A stretch of 64,000 nucleotides of DNA, taken from positions 3,038,001 to 3,102,000 of the forward strand of contig OZ241368.1 in the NCBI GenBank assembly GCA_965200525.1, given 5' to 3'. A program made the translations under genes and the position numbers. Positions 26,571-35,496 of this stretch are shown piece after piece (position 1 is the first letter of the stretch; each line of letters opens with the position of its first letter). The notes under the pieces are model-generated. The model saw only the letters and a list, made by a program, of their open reading frames with translations. It was not told where the DNA came from and ran no database searches. Origin of the DNA: JANNPJ01 sp965200525 (GTDB lineage: Bacteria; Actinomycetota; Actinomycetes; Actinomycetales; Kineosporiaceae).

Positions 26571-27751
26571 CGCGAGTCCTTGGCATGCGGGCCATTCGGA
26601 TGGCGATCAGGTGAGGCCAGGACATCGTGATAGACCTGCGCCAGGCTGGCTGCGCTGCTCTCCCATGTCGGCAAGTCAAGAGTTACCGGCGTGTGCCGGG
26701 GGCTGCCCGAGGCCTGGTGAGACTGCAGCGCCTGCTGCAGGCTCTGCGCGATCTGCTGCGGGCCCGCCTGCGGTGAGATTCCGGTGACCAAACCGTCGTC
26801 GACCAGGTCACCGATGCCGGCGACGTCGAATCCGACGACTGGAAGCCCAAGGGTGACCGCCTCCATGACCGCCACGGGGTGCGCTTCGTAGCTGGACATC
26901 GCAGCCATGACCGTGCCGGAAGCCAGTTCTTCGGCCATCGCCGCTCGGTCGCCGGGGGCTAGGGATCGCCAGGTCACCGCATCGTGCACCCCCAGGCGAT
27001 CAGCCAGCAGGCGTAAATGGGCTTCGTACGGGCCGCTGCCCAGGACGACCAGGTGCGCCTCGGGGCAAGAGCGGCGGATCAGCGGGAGCGCCTCGATGAC
27101 CCGGTGGTGGCCCTTGTATTTCTCCAGCCGGCCACTGGAGATGATCCGGCCGGCTATCGGGTGCACGTGCGTGGGTACGGTTGGTAGCGCTCCTCCGTTG
27201 GGAATGACGGTGAACCGCGAGGGCTCGATACCTGTGGCCGCACTGAAGTGGGCCCGTTCGAAGCGGCTGACAGCCACCAGCCGGGCGGCGCGGCGCAACA
27301 GCGGTGTGAGTGCTTTCCACTGAAGGCCTCGTCCAGCCGATCGCCGGTCCGAGGAGTGCCCGCCGCTGTGGAAGGTGAGCACGTAGGGGATCCGGGCGGC
27401 GTTGGCCGCCAGCATCCCCAGTGGGGGCACCAGCGTATGCACCCCCTGCAGATGAACCAGGTCCCAGTCACCGCGAGCGATCACCGGTGCGAGCCCCGGA
27501 CTGAAGTAGTAGTCCTTGTCCCGGGGCCAGGAGCGACGCCGGATGACCTGGTATCCGTCCATTGATTCGTACCGGGGCAACCGGGCACTGCGATCGGTGG
27601 TCAGCACGGTCACCTCGAAATCGCCGCGCGCAGCCAGGCGGCGCGAGACTTCCGCGACATGGGTCTCGGTACCGCCCAGCTCCGGGAAAAATCGTTGCAC
27701 GACCTGCAGGACGCGCACAGGGCGACCAAGAGAATGCGAAGAAGTGTCCAT
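26567..27751 (-). CDS. Family 4 glycosyltransferase
   Basis: A 394-residue GT-B enzyme starting RVLQVVQRFFPELGGTETHV. The donor domain includes IISSGRLEKYKGHHRVIEAL, LVVLGSGPYEAHLRLL, and AAMSSYEAHPVAVMEAVTLG with the E-x7-E-like pocket. It begins one base after the stop of the upstream membrane gene. It is the first of three coupled GT4 genes in the six-gene operon. Confidence 0.93.
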   Translation of the reverse strand: MDTSSHSLGRPVRVLQVVQRFFPELGGTETHVAEVSRRLAARGDFEVTVLTTDRSARLPRYESMDGYQVIRRRSWPRDKDYYFSPGLAPVIARGDWDLVHLQGVHTLVPPLGMLAANAARIPYVLTFHSGGHSSDRRSAGRGLQWKALTPLLRRAARLVAVSRFERAHFSAATGIEPSRFTVIPNGGALPTVPTHVHPIAGRIISSGRLEKYKGHHRVIEALPLIRRSCPEAHLVVLGSGPYEAHLRLLADRLGVHDAVTWRSLAPGDRAAMAEELASGTVMAAMSSYEAHPVAVMEAVTLGLPVVGFDVAGIGDLVDDGLVTGISPQAGPQQIAQSLQQALQSHQASGSPRHTPVTLDLPTWESSAASLAQVYHDVLASPDRHPNGPHAKDSR

Positions 27752-27752
27752 A

Positions 27753-28502
27753 TCAGCGCTCCAGGATCAACGTGCGCAGGGGGGCGCTCTGGTCAGGATT
27801 ATTGAGAGTGATAACGAATCGACCGTTCTCGGGCAGGACCACGGATGTCGTGACCGGCTGACCCGACTGGAGACTGAACAACGGATAGCTGACGCTGGTC
27901 CCGTCACTGGCCTGGGTGCGCAACTCCAATGGGCCGCTGGACCGGTCACTGACAACACGAATGTCCACCCTCGTGTCCTGCACGGTCGCCAATGACATCT
28001 GCATGGGAGCGACGTCGGCATGGTCGGTGGCTCGCACGGACACGAGTAGGGCTACTACGACGACCGCCGTGCTGGGTACACCCCAGATGAGTGACGCCCA
28101 CCCACCTGGCAGGTGAGGCATGCCCACCCCCGGTCGCGAGTGCGGCGCGAGCCACTCGGCCAGCACCAGGGCTATGAGGGCCAGTGCCGCCAGAGCCGCG
28201 GCCCACGGCACAGGCCGTAAGCCGATCCGACTCACTCCCAGCAGCAGGCCCGTCCCGATGAGTGTCACCAGGATCCCACCGACCCCGACCAGAACCTCGT
28301 CGACCGCCCCGAGTGCGCGGATGCGGCTCACCCGTTCGCAGACCACCAGCATGCTCAGGAGCACCAGGACACCCGTCAGTGGACCCGGCGCGTGCAGCAG
28401 CACCGCGAAGAGCGAAGAAAGCACCGGCACGAACCGAACCACAGCCGCTGGCTGCCAGGCGGCCGGTGGTGCCGGCGGCGAGGTGTTCTCAGCGGTCAGC
28501 AT
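27753..28502 (-). CDS. Membrane protein of the polysaccharide operon, unknown function
   Basis: 249 residues. The N-terminal two thirds contain about five membrane helices (VRFVPVLSSLFAVLL, LTGVLVLLSMLVVC, VLVGVGGILVTLIGTGLLLG, WAAALAALALIALVLAEWL, TAVVVVALLVSVRA). The last ~85 residues look like an extracytoplasmic beta domain (LATVQDTRVDIRVVSDRSSG ... LRTLILER). The start overlaps the fusion gene by 14 bases. It may be an accessory of chain export or polymerisation. No family recognised. Confidence 0.8.
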   Translation of the reverse strand: MLTAENTSPPAPPAAWQPAAVVRFVPVLSSLFAVLLHAPGPLTGVLVLLSMLVVCERVSRIRALGAVDEVLVGVGGILVTLIGTGLLLGVSRIGLRPVPWAAALAALALIALVLAEWLAPHSRPGVGMPHLPGGWASLIWGVPSTAVVVVALLVSVRATDHADVAPMQMSLATVQDTRVDIRVVSDRSSGPLELRTQASDGTSVSYPLFSLQSGQPVTTSVVLPENGRFVITLNNPDQSAPLRTLILER

Positions 28503-31500
28503 CGAAAACTCCTACGTCGTAGATGGCGATCGAGCCGTTGTCGTAGATCCGGTCCACACCGGGCACCTCGTCGAATTTGTCCAGCGCGGCGGCAGGCACC
28601 GGGGCGGTGCGGCCCAATTCTCCGAACTCGCCGCTCTCGACGTAGACGCCCTGGTTGGGTAGTCCGAAGGCGTCTCGGCGATCGACGATCAGGTACCGGA
28701 TTCCCGCCTGGCGAATGAGGCGCACGTCTTCAGGCCCAAAGTGCGGATCCAGCAGTAGTCGTGAGGCGTCGATGCCAGTACTGATGTGCCGCACGGTGAA
28801 CTGACCACCGTCAGCCGCGGCCAGGAGACCGCCGACCCGATCGGCGTAGACCCGGCTGCCGGATGGCAGATTTCGGGCAATCCACGCTGCCGCAGCCAGG
28901 TTAGCGGGATCAATACTACGTGCGTCCGCCGAGACCTGGTAGGGACCGGGTAGCTGCTCGATCACCGGCCCGGCGCCCAACACCACCCCGCCCAGAAAGG
29001 TGACCGTAGCGGCCACCGCGAACACTGGCGCGTGCCAGAACCGAGCACGGCGCTGACACACCCAGCAAGCCACGACGAAACCCACCCCGAGGAAGACGAA
29101 GCCCGCCGCCCGGTCACCCACTTCAGCTGTCGATCTCGTCAGATGGCCGGCTGGGATGATCGGGTAGATGAGGGCCACCAGGCCCAGGAGCACGGCGGCA
29201 CTGACCCGGGCTCGCACCCACCGGCGCGATCGGAACAGTGCCGGGACCAGGACCAGGACCGTGATCGCCAGGGACGAGATCACCAGCACTTGCTCCCACC
29301 GTGCAGTTCCCACACCGGCGGAATTCTGGAACAACTGCTTGTCCTGACCACCATGAGCGAACTGCGTCAGCGCCGACTCGGAACTGGTGACGATCGCACC
29401 GAGATAGCTGCCCAGGGTGTTACCCGGATTGAGCACGCTGAGCGCTAGCAACCCCGTTCCCGAAACCGCCATCGCCGCCAAAGAGACGATTTCGTGCTCA
29501 CGATCACGGCGCAGTACCACCTCCACGAGCAGCCAGACCAGGAGGGCGAGCACCAGCAGGCCGGCCGTCACGTGATGGCTCAACGTGACCGCCACCATCG
29601 TCAGCAGCGGCAGAACCAGGGACCAGGCCCGCCCCCGAGGGCGAGACACGAACAGGTAGACGCACAGCAAGGCCAAGGGCAGGGCAATGGTCTGGTAGGA
29701 GAACTGCGAGTTGAAAAACAGTAGCTGGGGGTTGCAGGAGTAGATCACGGCACTGACGGCCGCGATCCGCACCGATCCGGTGAGGCGTTCCACGACGGCG
29801 ATGATCGCCAGAGCCATCACGGTGCGGGTCGCCAGCAGGACCAGTACCGCGCTCGTGTGTGGGGACAATCCGCTCAAGTCCGTGACCGCATCGGTGGCGA
29901 TCTCCAGGCCGGGGTAGTAGCTGGTAATGGGCAGCAAAGGGTTCTCGGTGAACAGACGGCCCGTGGCCTCGATCAGGCGCAGCGCATTGGCGTGCAGCAT
30001 CTCGTCGTGGAACATGAATCGAGTCGGGTAGAGCATGACTCGGCTCAGCTGCAGAAACAGGGGCATGCTTACGGCCAGCAGAATGCGTTGGGCTCGCCCG
30101 AGACCCGGCAACATGACCCCGAACGCCGCCGGGAAGAAGATCGCCACCAGACCAGCGACGAAGAACAACTGGGCCGTCTCGTTGTGCTGACCACGCCGGG
30201 CCAGGGACACCGACCAGGCGATGGCTAGCAGACCCAACGCCATTAGCAGCATCAGCGGCCCGACGCCCCCCTGCGGTGGGCGCCGGGTACGCCCCACGTG
30301 CACGCCATCGTCTTCGACCCCCCGAACCGGGGAGTTGTCGGGTTCAACCAGCGGTTCCACGTAACCACCCATCACACCGGGGAAAGGGCCCTCAGGCAGG
30401 TCCACAACCGGCTCGCGACGTCCGGCCGCCGCCGGTGCACGCACACCGCGGAACAACGCCACGCTTAGCACCCCCGCCTCGAGGAAAAGCACAGCAACCC
30501 AGCATGCGCTCAGGCCCAGAGCCCCACCCACCCTGGCGCCCAGTAACGCTGCTGCCACCTCGATCACCGTGAATCCGGCCAGGACCGACGTGGCCGCCAA
30601 CGTGCGGCCCTGCACCCGCCGCAATGCCACGAAGTGATCTTTGATCACGAAGGGCAGACCGGCCAGGACGAGTACCCGCAGAACATCTGCCCCTTGGTCG
30701 GCGTAGGTGGAACCGAAGATGGAAAGGACTACCGGCGCCAGGGGGTACAGCACCAGGTCGGCCACGACGCTGATCCCCAGGGCCAACGGCACCGTCAGCC
30801 GCATACGATCGAGAACTTCGCGCTCATCGCCCTCGGCCGCAGCGAACAGACCGATCGAGATGGCGTACGGCAAAGCGAACACGAACCCGCTCACCTGCAG
30901 GGCAGTGGTGAACACCCCGTTGGCCCCCGGGGACACGGCGACGGTGACGATCAGCGGCAACACCATTAAGGCGGCCATCAACGTGGTGTTCAACGCGTGA
31001 TGACCCACGGCCGCACGGCCCAGCCCTCGCAAGGAGGACAAGTTAACCAACTCTCGCACCGGGTGCACCGGAAGATCGAGACGCGTGCGCCAGGCCACGA
31101 CCGGTAGGGACACCAGAGTCCCCAGGGCCCAGGCAGCAAAGACCGCCAGCCCGTCGTGTTGGCCCAGTACGCTGAGCACACCCAGCGCGAGCAACTTGGT
31201 CGCACTGGCCACGACATTGCGCTCCAACTGCACAGAACCGCTGCCAATGACGAGCACTGCCTGGTCGAGCACGAGCGCCACGGCCATCAGACCGGTTCCG
31301 ACCGAGAACAACCCCAGTCGCACTGGCGACCCGGCCACCGAGGAAAGATCTTGCGCCCCGAACACGTGCGCTGCCGTCCACGGCATTACGATCGCCAGTA
31401 CCGCTGCGGCCGCCCCGGCAACAGCCAAAGCTGAGCGCACCAGCAGGCGACGCGAAGCCAAGTCCGTGTGCGGAAGGCGGGCGATGAGCAAAGTGCCCAG

Positions 31501-31749
31501 GCCCAGCGTGCCCAGCGTGCCCAGCAGTGTCATCAACGAAATCGCTGCGCCGGCGACACCAACGGCCTCGACGCTGAAGCGGCGAGCCGCCAATCCCCAG
31601 AAGAGCAGTCCGAGCACACTGGTGGCGGCCTGCGTACCGACCAGCGACCCGCTGATCGCCGCGATTCGCCGCCACGACGAACGAGACCCGTCCAGGGACG
31701 TGAGATCGCCGCCCTCAAAGGCTTGGCTGGTCGTAACCGACTCCACCAT
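28489..31749 (-). CDS. Fusion of a Wzx-like flippase and a GT-C-like membrane glycosyltransferase
   Basis: 1086 residues, starting at ATG 31749. Residues ~25-440 form a polysaccharide-flippase domain of about 12-14 helices (GSLVGTQAATSVLGLLFWGL, FVFALPYAISIGLFAAAEGD, GLPFVIKDHFVALRRVQGRT). A polar ~70-residue cytoplasmic linker (PVRGVEDDGVHVGRTRRPPQ) joins it to a second membrane half. In that half an early loop carries MFHDEMLHA, the acidic pair typical of GT-C enzymes using polyprenyl-linked donors, then about ten helices and a ~150-residue extracytoplasmic end (AADGGQFTVRHISTGID, YLIVDRRDAFGLPNQ). Flippase and polymerase or transferase steps are normally separate proteins. It is first gene of the operon. 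Confidence 0.85.
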   Translation of the reverse strand: MVESVTTSQAFEGGDLTSLDGSRSSWRRIAAISGSLVGTQAATSVLGLLFWGLAARRFSVEAVGVAGAAISLMTLLGTLGTLGLGTLLIARLPHTDLASRRLLVRSALAVAGAAAAVLAIVMPWTAAHVFGAQDLSSVAGSPVRLGLFSVGTGLMAVALVLDQAVLVIGSGSVQLERNVVASATKLLALGVLSVLGQHDGLAVFAAWALGTLVSLPVVAWRTRLDLPVHPVRELVNLSSLRGLGRAAVGHHALNTTLMAALMVLPLIVTVAVSPGANGVFTTALQVSGFVFALPYAISIGLFAAAEGDEREVLDRMRLTVPLALGISVVADLVLYPLAPVVLSIFGSTYADQGADVLRVLVLAGLPFVIKDHFVALRRVQGRTLAATSVLAGFTVIEVAAALLGARVGGALGLSACWVAVLFLEAGVLSVALFRGVRAPAAAGRREPVVDLPEGPFPGVMGGYVEPLVEPDNSPVRGVEDDGVHVGRTRRPPQGGVGPLMLLMALGLLAIAWSVSLARRGQHNETAQLFFVAGLVAIFFPAAFGVMLPGLGRAQRILLAVSMPLFLQLSRVMLYPTRFMFHDEMLHANALRLIEATGRLFTENPLLPITSYYPGLEIATDAVTDLSGLSPHTSAVLVLLATRTVMALAIIAVVERLTGSVRIAAVSAVIYSCNPQLLFFNSQFSYQTIALPLALLCVYLFVSRPRGRAWSLVLPLLTMVAVTLSHHVTAGLLVLALLVWLLVEVVLRRDREHEIVSLAAMAVSGTGLLALSVLNPGNTLGSYLGAIVTSSESALTQFAHGGQDKQLFQNSAGVGTARWEQVLVISSLAITVLVLVPALFRSRRWVRARVSAAVLLGLVALIYPIIPAGHLTRSTAEVGDRAAGFVFLGVGFVVACWVCQRRARFWHAPVFAVAATVTFLGGVVLGAGPVIEQLPGPYQVSADARSIDPANLAAAAWIARNLPSGSRVYADRVGGLLAAADGGQFTVRHISTGIDASRLLLDPHFGPEDVRLIRQAGIRYLIVDRRDAFGLPNQGVYVESGEFGELGRTAPVPAAALDKFDEVPGVDRIYDNGSIAIYDVGVFDADR

Positions 31750-32034
31750 GGCTATCCACCCCCCTGACCTGTCAGATCATGTTTAACTGTCCTCCCGCGA
31801 CGCTGCGGACTCTTGTTCATGGCCTCCGAGCACCCTACGTAGGCACCGGAGCGAGCATCCGGCCTAGTTCGTCGGCCCAAGCCTGCTGGATTGGTCATGT
31901 CTTTAAGTGCTTCCGTCAACACATAGCGCACATGCCGGTCGGCAAGGGATCGCCGCGCCCGCCGGAGGAGCTGCGGCACACTCGCGATCGATGTCACACG
32001 ACAAACCGGCGCAGCCGATCTAGAGTCCATCCCG

Positions 32035-32315
32035 CAAGCAGGTGCCCCCGAGCTCGCCGCCGTCCGCGCCGAGCTCGCCGGTGCCGAACTGGCCTGCTGA
32101 TATAGGCCCGGCTCGGGGCCGGCCACGGCGACGTCTTTCGGTTCGTGGCCGCCGGCGTCGACCCGCTAGCCGCGCACCTGTCCTGCCGTCTGGAGCATAA
32201 GGCCGCCCCGGCGACGTCTCGCAGTTGTACTCGGGCTCGCCCCAGTCCTCAGCGGGGTGTCCGGCCCGACCTTCCCGGCCGACGGTGACGGCCTGATCTG
32301 GCAACCACAGGGCGG
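32035..32315 (+). pseudogene. DUF4326 remnant, second copy
   Basis: The plus strand reads PELAAVRAELAGAELAC, then TGA where the family has Trp (the CWC motif), followed after a frame change by sequence matching CHGDV-FVAAGVDPLAAHL of the 16.2-kb copy. Near the end GPTFPADGDGLIWQPQ is recovered. At about 32315 it is cut by the end of the IS110 remnant. It has at least one nonsense change and two frameshifts. Confidence 0.75.
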
Positions 32316-32678
32316 TGACGGTGGCGGTAGGGTGTTGGTAGGCCGTGCGGTCGCGGAGCATGGCGAAGATGACGTCGACTCGTCGTCGTGCCAGGCAGAT
32401 GAGGGCGGCGTTGTGTCGCTTGCCTGCGGCTCGTTTCCGGTCGTAGTAGGCGCGGCTGGCCGGGTCGTGCAGGCTGGCGAACGCCGACGAGACAGAGCGC
32501 AGCCTTTCAGCCGGGCCAGGACGTCCGTCAGAGCAGCCTGCTCGTTCGGCTCAGCCTTGGCATGGAGCTTTTTGCCGGACGGGTCCAGTGCGCACGCGTG
32601 ATGGTCGGACTTACCGACGTTCACCTCGCAGTACACGTCGTACTCGCCGGTTCTGTTCTTGCAGCCATCCGACAACAC
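32316..32678 (-). pseudogene. IS110-family transposase with internal deletion
   Basis: The minus strand starts VYCEVNVGKSDHHACALDPS and GKKLHAKAEPNEQAAL, the DEDD N-terminus of IS110 (usual VDVGK here VNVGK). It then jumps near 32495 to the extreme C-terminus: FASLHDPASRAYYDRKRAAG, KRHNAALICLARRRVDVIFA, MLRDRTAY. About 250 central residues are missing. The copy is inactive and abuts the DUF4326 remnant. Confidence 0.85.
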
Positions 32679-33567
32679 AACTCCCGAACTCGAACCTGTC
32701 CCCGATCAGCAGGTCGCCATGGAACCCTCACCGGCAGCCACGTTACGAGCAGACCTCAGGATCGGGCCGGTTCCCTATCAGCGGTCACTGGCACCCCCCT
32801 CGGACCCGGTGACAACACCCCCCAGATCATCAACGACAGGGGCATAAAGTCATGCCGGGACCGGCGGCCTGCAGCCCCGTTTAGCGTTACTAAAAGGTCA
32901 CGGGGCTCTGCAGCCGGCGGAGGCGTGGTTATGCCCGGCGCTGAACGGCATGGCAGTGGGCCCCGATCGAACCGTAGGTCCCTTCAAGGTGCTGGTTAGC
33001 CGCAGCTCGCCAGAGATCTTCAAAGTGAGCGGGCGACCTGTTTCGGCGATCGCCTAGACCCCCAGCCTGTGCCGACGCACATCGGCGATCAGCAGGCACT
33101 CGCCGGGCACTGATCACCCGGACCTCTAGGCGGTCTAATGGTGGAGTGGACTCGACGCCTCACCGCAGCGGTAGGTCTTGAAACCGTTGGACCAGTTCGC
33201 CTCCGCCGATCGAGACATCCCCACCTCGCAGCGGCCGCGACCGTGGCCACGGTTCAGCCCTTGGCCCGCAGTTCCATGAACCGCTCCCGCTTAGCTTAGC
33301 GGACTGCCGACGGGCCCCTTCTTCACACGACGCGTCGACGTCAAAACGATCGCAAATGATCAAGGAAGTGTTGCGACGTCCGCAAGAACCTGCCCGGGAA
33401 CGGCCGGGTCATGGTTCAACTGCACTGACAGGGTGACGTTCTGGCCGCCGGGACCGCCACCGACGAGCTCAAGTGGCGTTCGCCCGAACCTCTCCTATGG
33501 TCGGGTTTCGAGGACATGTCGCACGAACCGCGAATCGTCCGTCTGCTAGGCACTTGGGAGTACCCGC
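32679..33567. other. Intergenic, no gene recognised
   Basis: About 890 bases with only short, unconvincing frames on both strands. It separates the IS110 remnant from the small paralogue at 33568. The last 60 bases should hold that gene's promoter. Confidence 0.5.
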
Positions 33568-33816
33568 ATGAGCACCCACCGCATCGAGTCGACCTTCACG
33601 AGGGCGATGGAACAGTGCAGGCTGCAACCTCGTGAGTTCTGGCTCAAGTACATTGAGATCGGCGGTAGCCACAGTGCTAGTGAAATGCTCACCTACCTTG
33701 ATGGTGAGGCCGAATGGTCTACTCATGAGCACAACACCGCCGTGCACGCGTTGAACGAACAGTGCTTCGATCGCGGCCTCGACTGGCCTGTGCCGTACGA
33801 GACCGACGGACTGTGA
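33568..33816 (+). CDS. Small conserved protein, paralogue 1
   Basis: 82 residues; the ATG has GGGAG eight bases upstream. The core PREFWLKYIEIGGSHSASEM, LTYLDGEAEW, EHNTAVHALNEQCFDRGLD and WPVPYETDGL aligns along its length with the gene at 34093 (WLRYFALGG..., AYVDG, EHDMAAHALNEYLADRGMD, VSYTKDL). This shows a real, selected small family that is all-helical, soluble and acidic at the end. The pair lies immediately upstream of GAF/ANTAR regulators, so a signalling role is possible. Function unknown. Confidence 0.8.
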   Translation: MSTHRIESTFTRAMEQCRLQPREFWLKYIEIGGSHSASEMLTYLDGEAEWSTHEHNTAVHALNEQCFDRGLDWPVPYETDGL

Positions 33817-34092
33817 CCGTCGGGCAGGTCAGCTAATCACCTTACGACCTCGACGATCACCACCTGCTGCACCCGTGGTGCCGACACCCGCAAGGACGCG
33901 TTCGCGTGTCCCGGGGTCTCGTGCACTTCATCAGATCCGGAGGTCAGGCTCGGCCAGCATGAAGGCGGTTTGCATCTGGTGACGTGTGACACCGGTCGGT
34001 GGGGATGCCGGGTGACGGGCGTCGTCCGGGGTTAGCCGCTAGCGTGGTGTTTCGCCTTCAGACCCGGGCACCGGCTTGCGTTGGAGATAGGT

Positions 34093-34341
34093 ATGGAAAC
34101 GGTGAACGCTGGGTCAGCTATTGCTGCCGGTCTGGCCCTGACCGACCTGGACGCGCGTCAGTTGTGGTTACGGTATTTCGCGCTGGGTGGTAACTACACT
34201 TACACGCGCCTGTGTGCCTACGTGGATGGGCAGGAGCAGGCCAGTAGCGCCTACGAGCATGACATGGCCGCCCACGCCCTCAACGAGTACCTCGCCGACC
34301 GCGGTATGGATCACCTCGTCAGCTACACCAAGGATCTGTGA
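34093..34341 (+). CDS. Small conserved protein, paralogue 2
   Basis: 82 residues from ATG 34093, favoured over a TTG twelve bases earlier because GGAGAT lies just upstream of it. The family signature is DARQLWLRYFALGGNYTYTR, then AYVDGQEQ, EHDMAAHALNEYLADRGMD, VSYTKDL. The match to paralogue 1 covers the WLxY, GG, Y-x-DG, EH, HALNE and DRG-x-D positions. It lies ~170 bases before a GAF-ANTAR gene on the same strand. The N-terminal 15 residues differ from the paralogue. Confidence 0.8.
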   Translation: METVNAGSAIAAGLALTDLDARQLWLRYFALGGNYTYTRLCAYVDGQEQASSAYEHDMAAHALNEYLADRGMDHLVSYTKDL

Positions 34342-34507
34342 GCAACCGCCGCCCCCACGCACAACAGGCGGGGCGGGCGAGAGGCCAGTAGGTTCTGTAG
34401 TGCTCACCCATAGTTACCTGGACATCCAGGGGAAGTTACACGCATGCTGCTCGACAAGTACAGCCTCAGACCCGGGCTGCCTTCGCGCCACCCAACTTGA
34501 GCAGGCC

Positions 34508-35320
34508 ATGAGCCAGAACCACCCGGACGATGCCCGCCCAGACCAGCAGGCGGCGACCGGCCACGACGCATCAATGGCTGCCGAGGCTGACCAGATCGCC
34601 CAGAATGCGGTCCAGGCTTACGCTGAGTTGGGCTTGATCGTCCTGAACGATCAGCCTTTGGGAGCCGTGCTACGGAAGATCGCTGACCTGGCCGTGGCCA
34701 CGGTTCCCGGCGCGGACGAGGTGTCGGTCACGCTCCGGCAGCGTGGCGGCGCGCGTAGTGTCGCGTTCACCGGGCAACTTGCGGTCGTGTTGGATGAACG
34801 TCAGTACGCTGACGGATTCGGTCCCTGCATGGAGGCCGCCGCCACCGGCCAAGTCATCAGCATCGAGGACACCGCCCACAGTCAGGCCTATCCAGGGTTC
34901 GGCCGGCTGGCCCACCAGCACGGAATCTTCCAAGTCTTGTCTGTGGGGATGCCCACCGCCCAGGACACCGCCGGTTCCCTGAACGTCTACGGCGCCGTGA
35001 CCACGGGCCCGTTCACCGTTCAGGCCCGTCAAATTGCATCCGCGTTCGCGGGGTACGCCGCCGTGGCCCTGCTGAATGCCGCGATCTACGCCGGCGCCGT
35101 GGCCGAGGTCACCCAAATGCATCAGGCGATGGCCTCGCGGGCAGTCATAGAACAAGCCAAAGGCATCCTGATGCGCGACCGCGCCTGCACCGCTCAGGAA
35201 GCATTCGAGTTTCTCAGGGACAACTCCTCACGGACCAACCGCAAGCTAAACGCCGTCGCCCAAGAGATCGTCACCCAAGCCAGCGGCCACCGGCCGACGC
35301 CGCCCCGCCAAGAGCACTGA
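34508..35320 (+). CDS. GAF-ANTAR transcription antitermination regulator
   Basis: 270 residues from ATG 34508 (the frame extends upstream, but that part is over intergenic DNA and the small paralogue). The GAF domain spans ~50-190: AVATVPGADEVSVTLRQRGG, YADGFGPCMEAAATGQVISI, YGAVTTGPFTVQARQIA. The C-terminal ANTAR RNA-binding domain is complete: RAVIEQAKGILMRDRACTAQ, EAFEFLRDNSSRTNRKLNAV, AQEIV. ANTAR proteins bind paired RNA hairpins to prevent termination. The GAF ligand is unknown. It is likely co-regulated with the ANTAR-GAF gene next to it. Confidence 0.92.
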   Translation: MSQNHPDDARPDQQAATGHDASMAAEADQIAQNAVQAYAELGLIVLNDQPLGAVLRKIADLAVATVPGADEVSVTLRQRGGARSVAFTGQLAVVLDERQYADGFGPCMEAAATGQVISIEDTAHSQAYPGFGRLAHQHGIFQVLSVGMPTAQDTAGSLNVYGAVTTGPFTVQARQIASAFAGYAAVALLNAAIYAGAVAEVTQMHQAMASRAVIEQAKGILMRDRACTAQEAFEFLRDNSSRTNRKLNAVAQEIVTQASGHRPTPPRQEH

Positions 35321-35496
35321 CCCATCGCGGACGAGTGTTCGCAACCTCCAGGTCGGTAGGTACCATCTGCTGGCACGGTAAAGGCGCCACGGCTGCTCAC
35401 ATCCGTGCCAGCCGCGGACACGGGTTCAGAGCAGGGCCCACGATCCGCACTTGCAGGGATGAGCACCAGGTGCCCTCTGCCGTTTGGAGTGTAACC

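Noticed and set aside
28120..31786. Several long plus-strand frames opposite the flippase fusion
   Set aside because: They are rich in Arg, Pro and Gln, as expected from the complement of a hydrophobic membrane gene.
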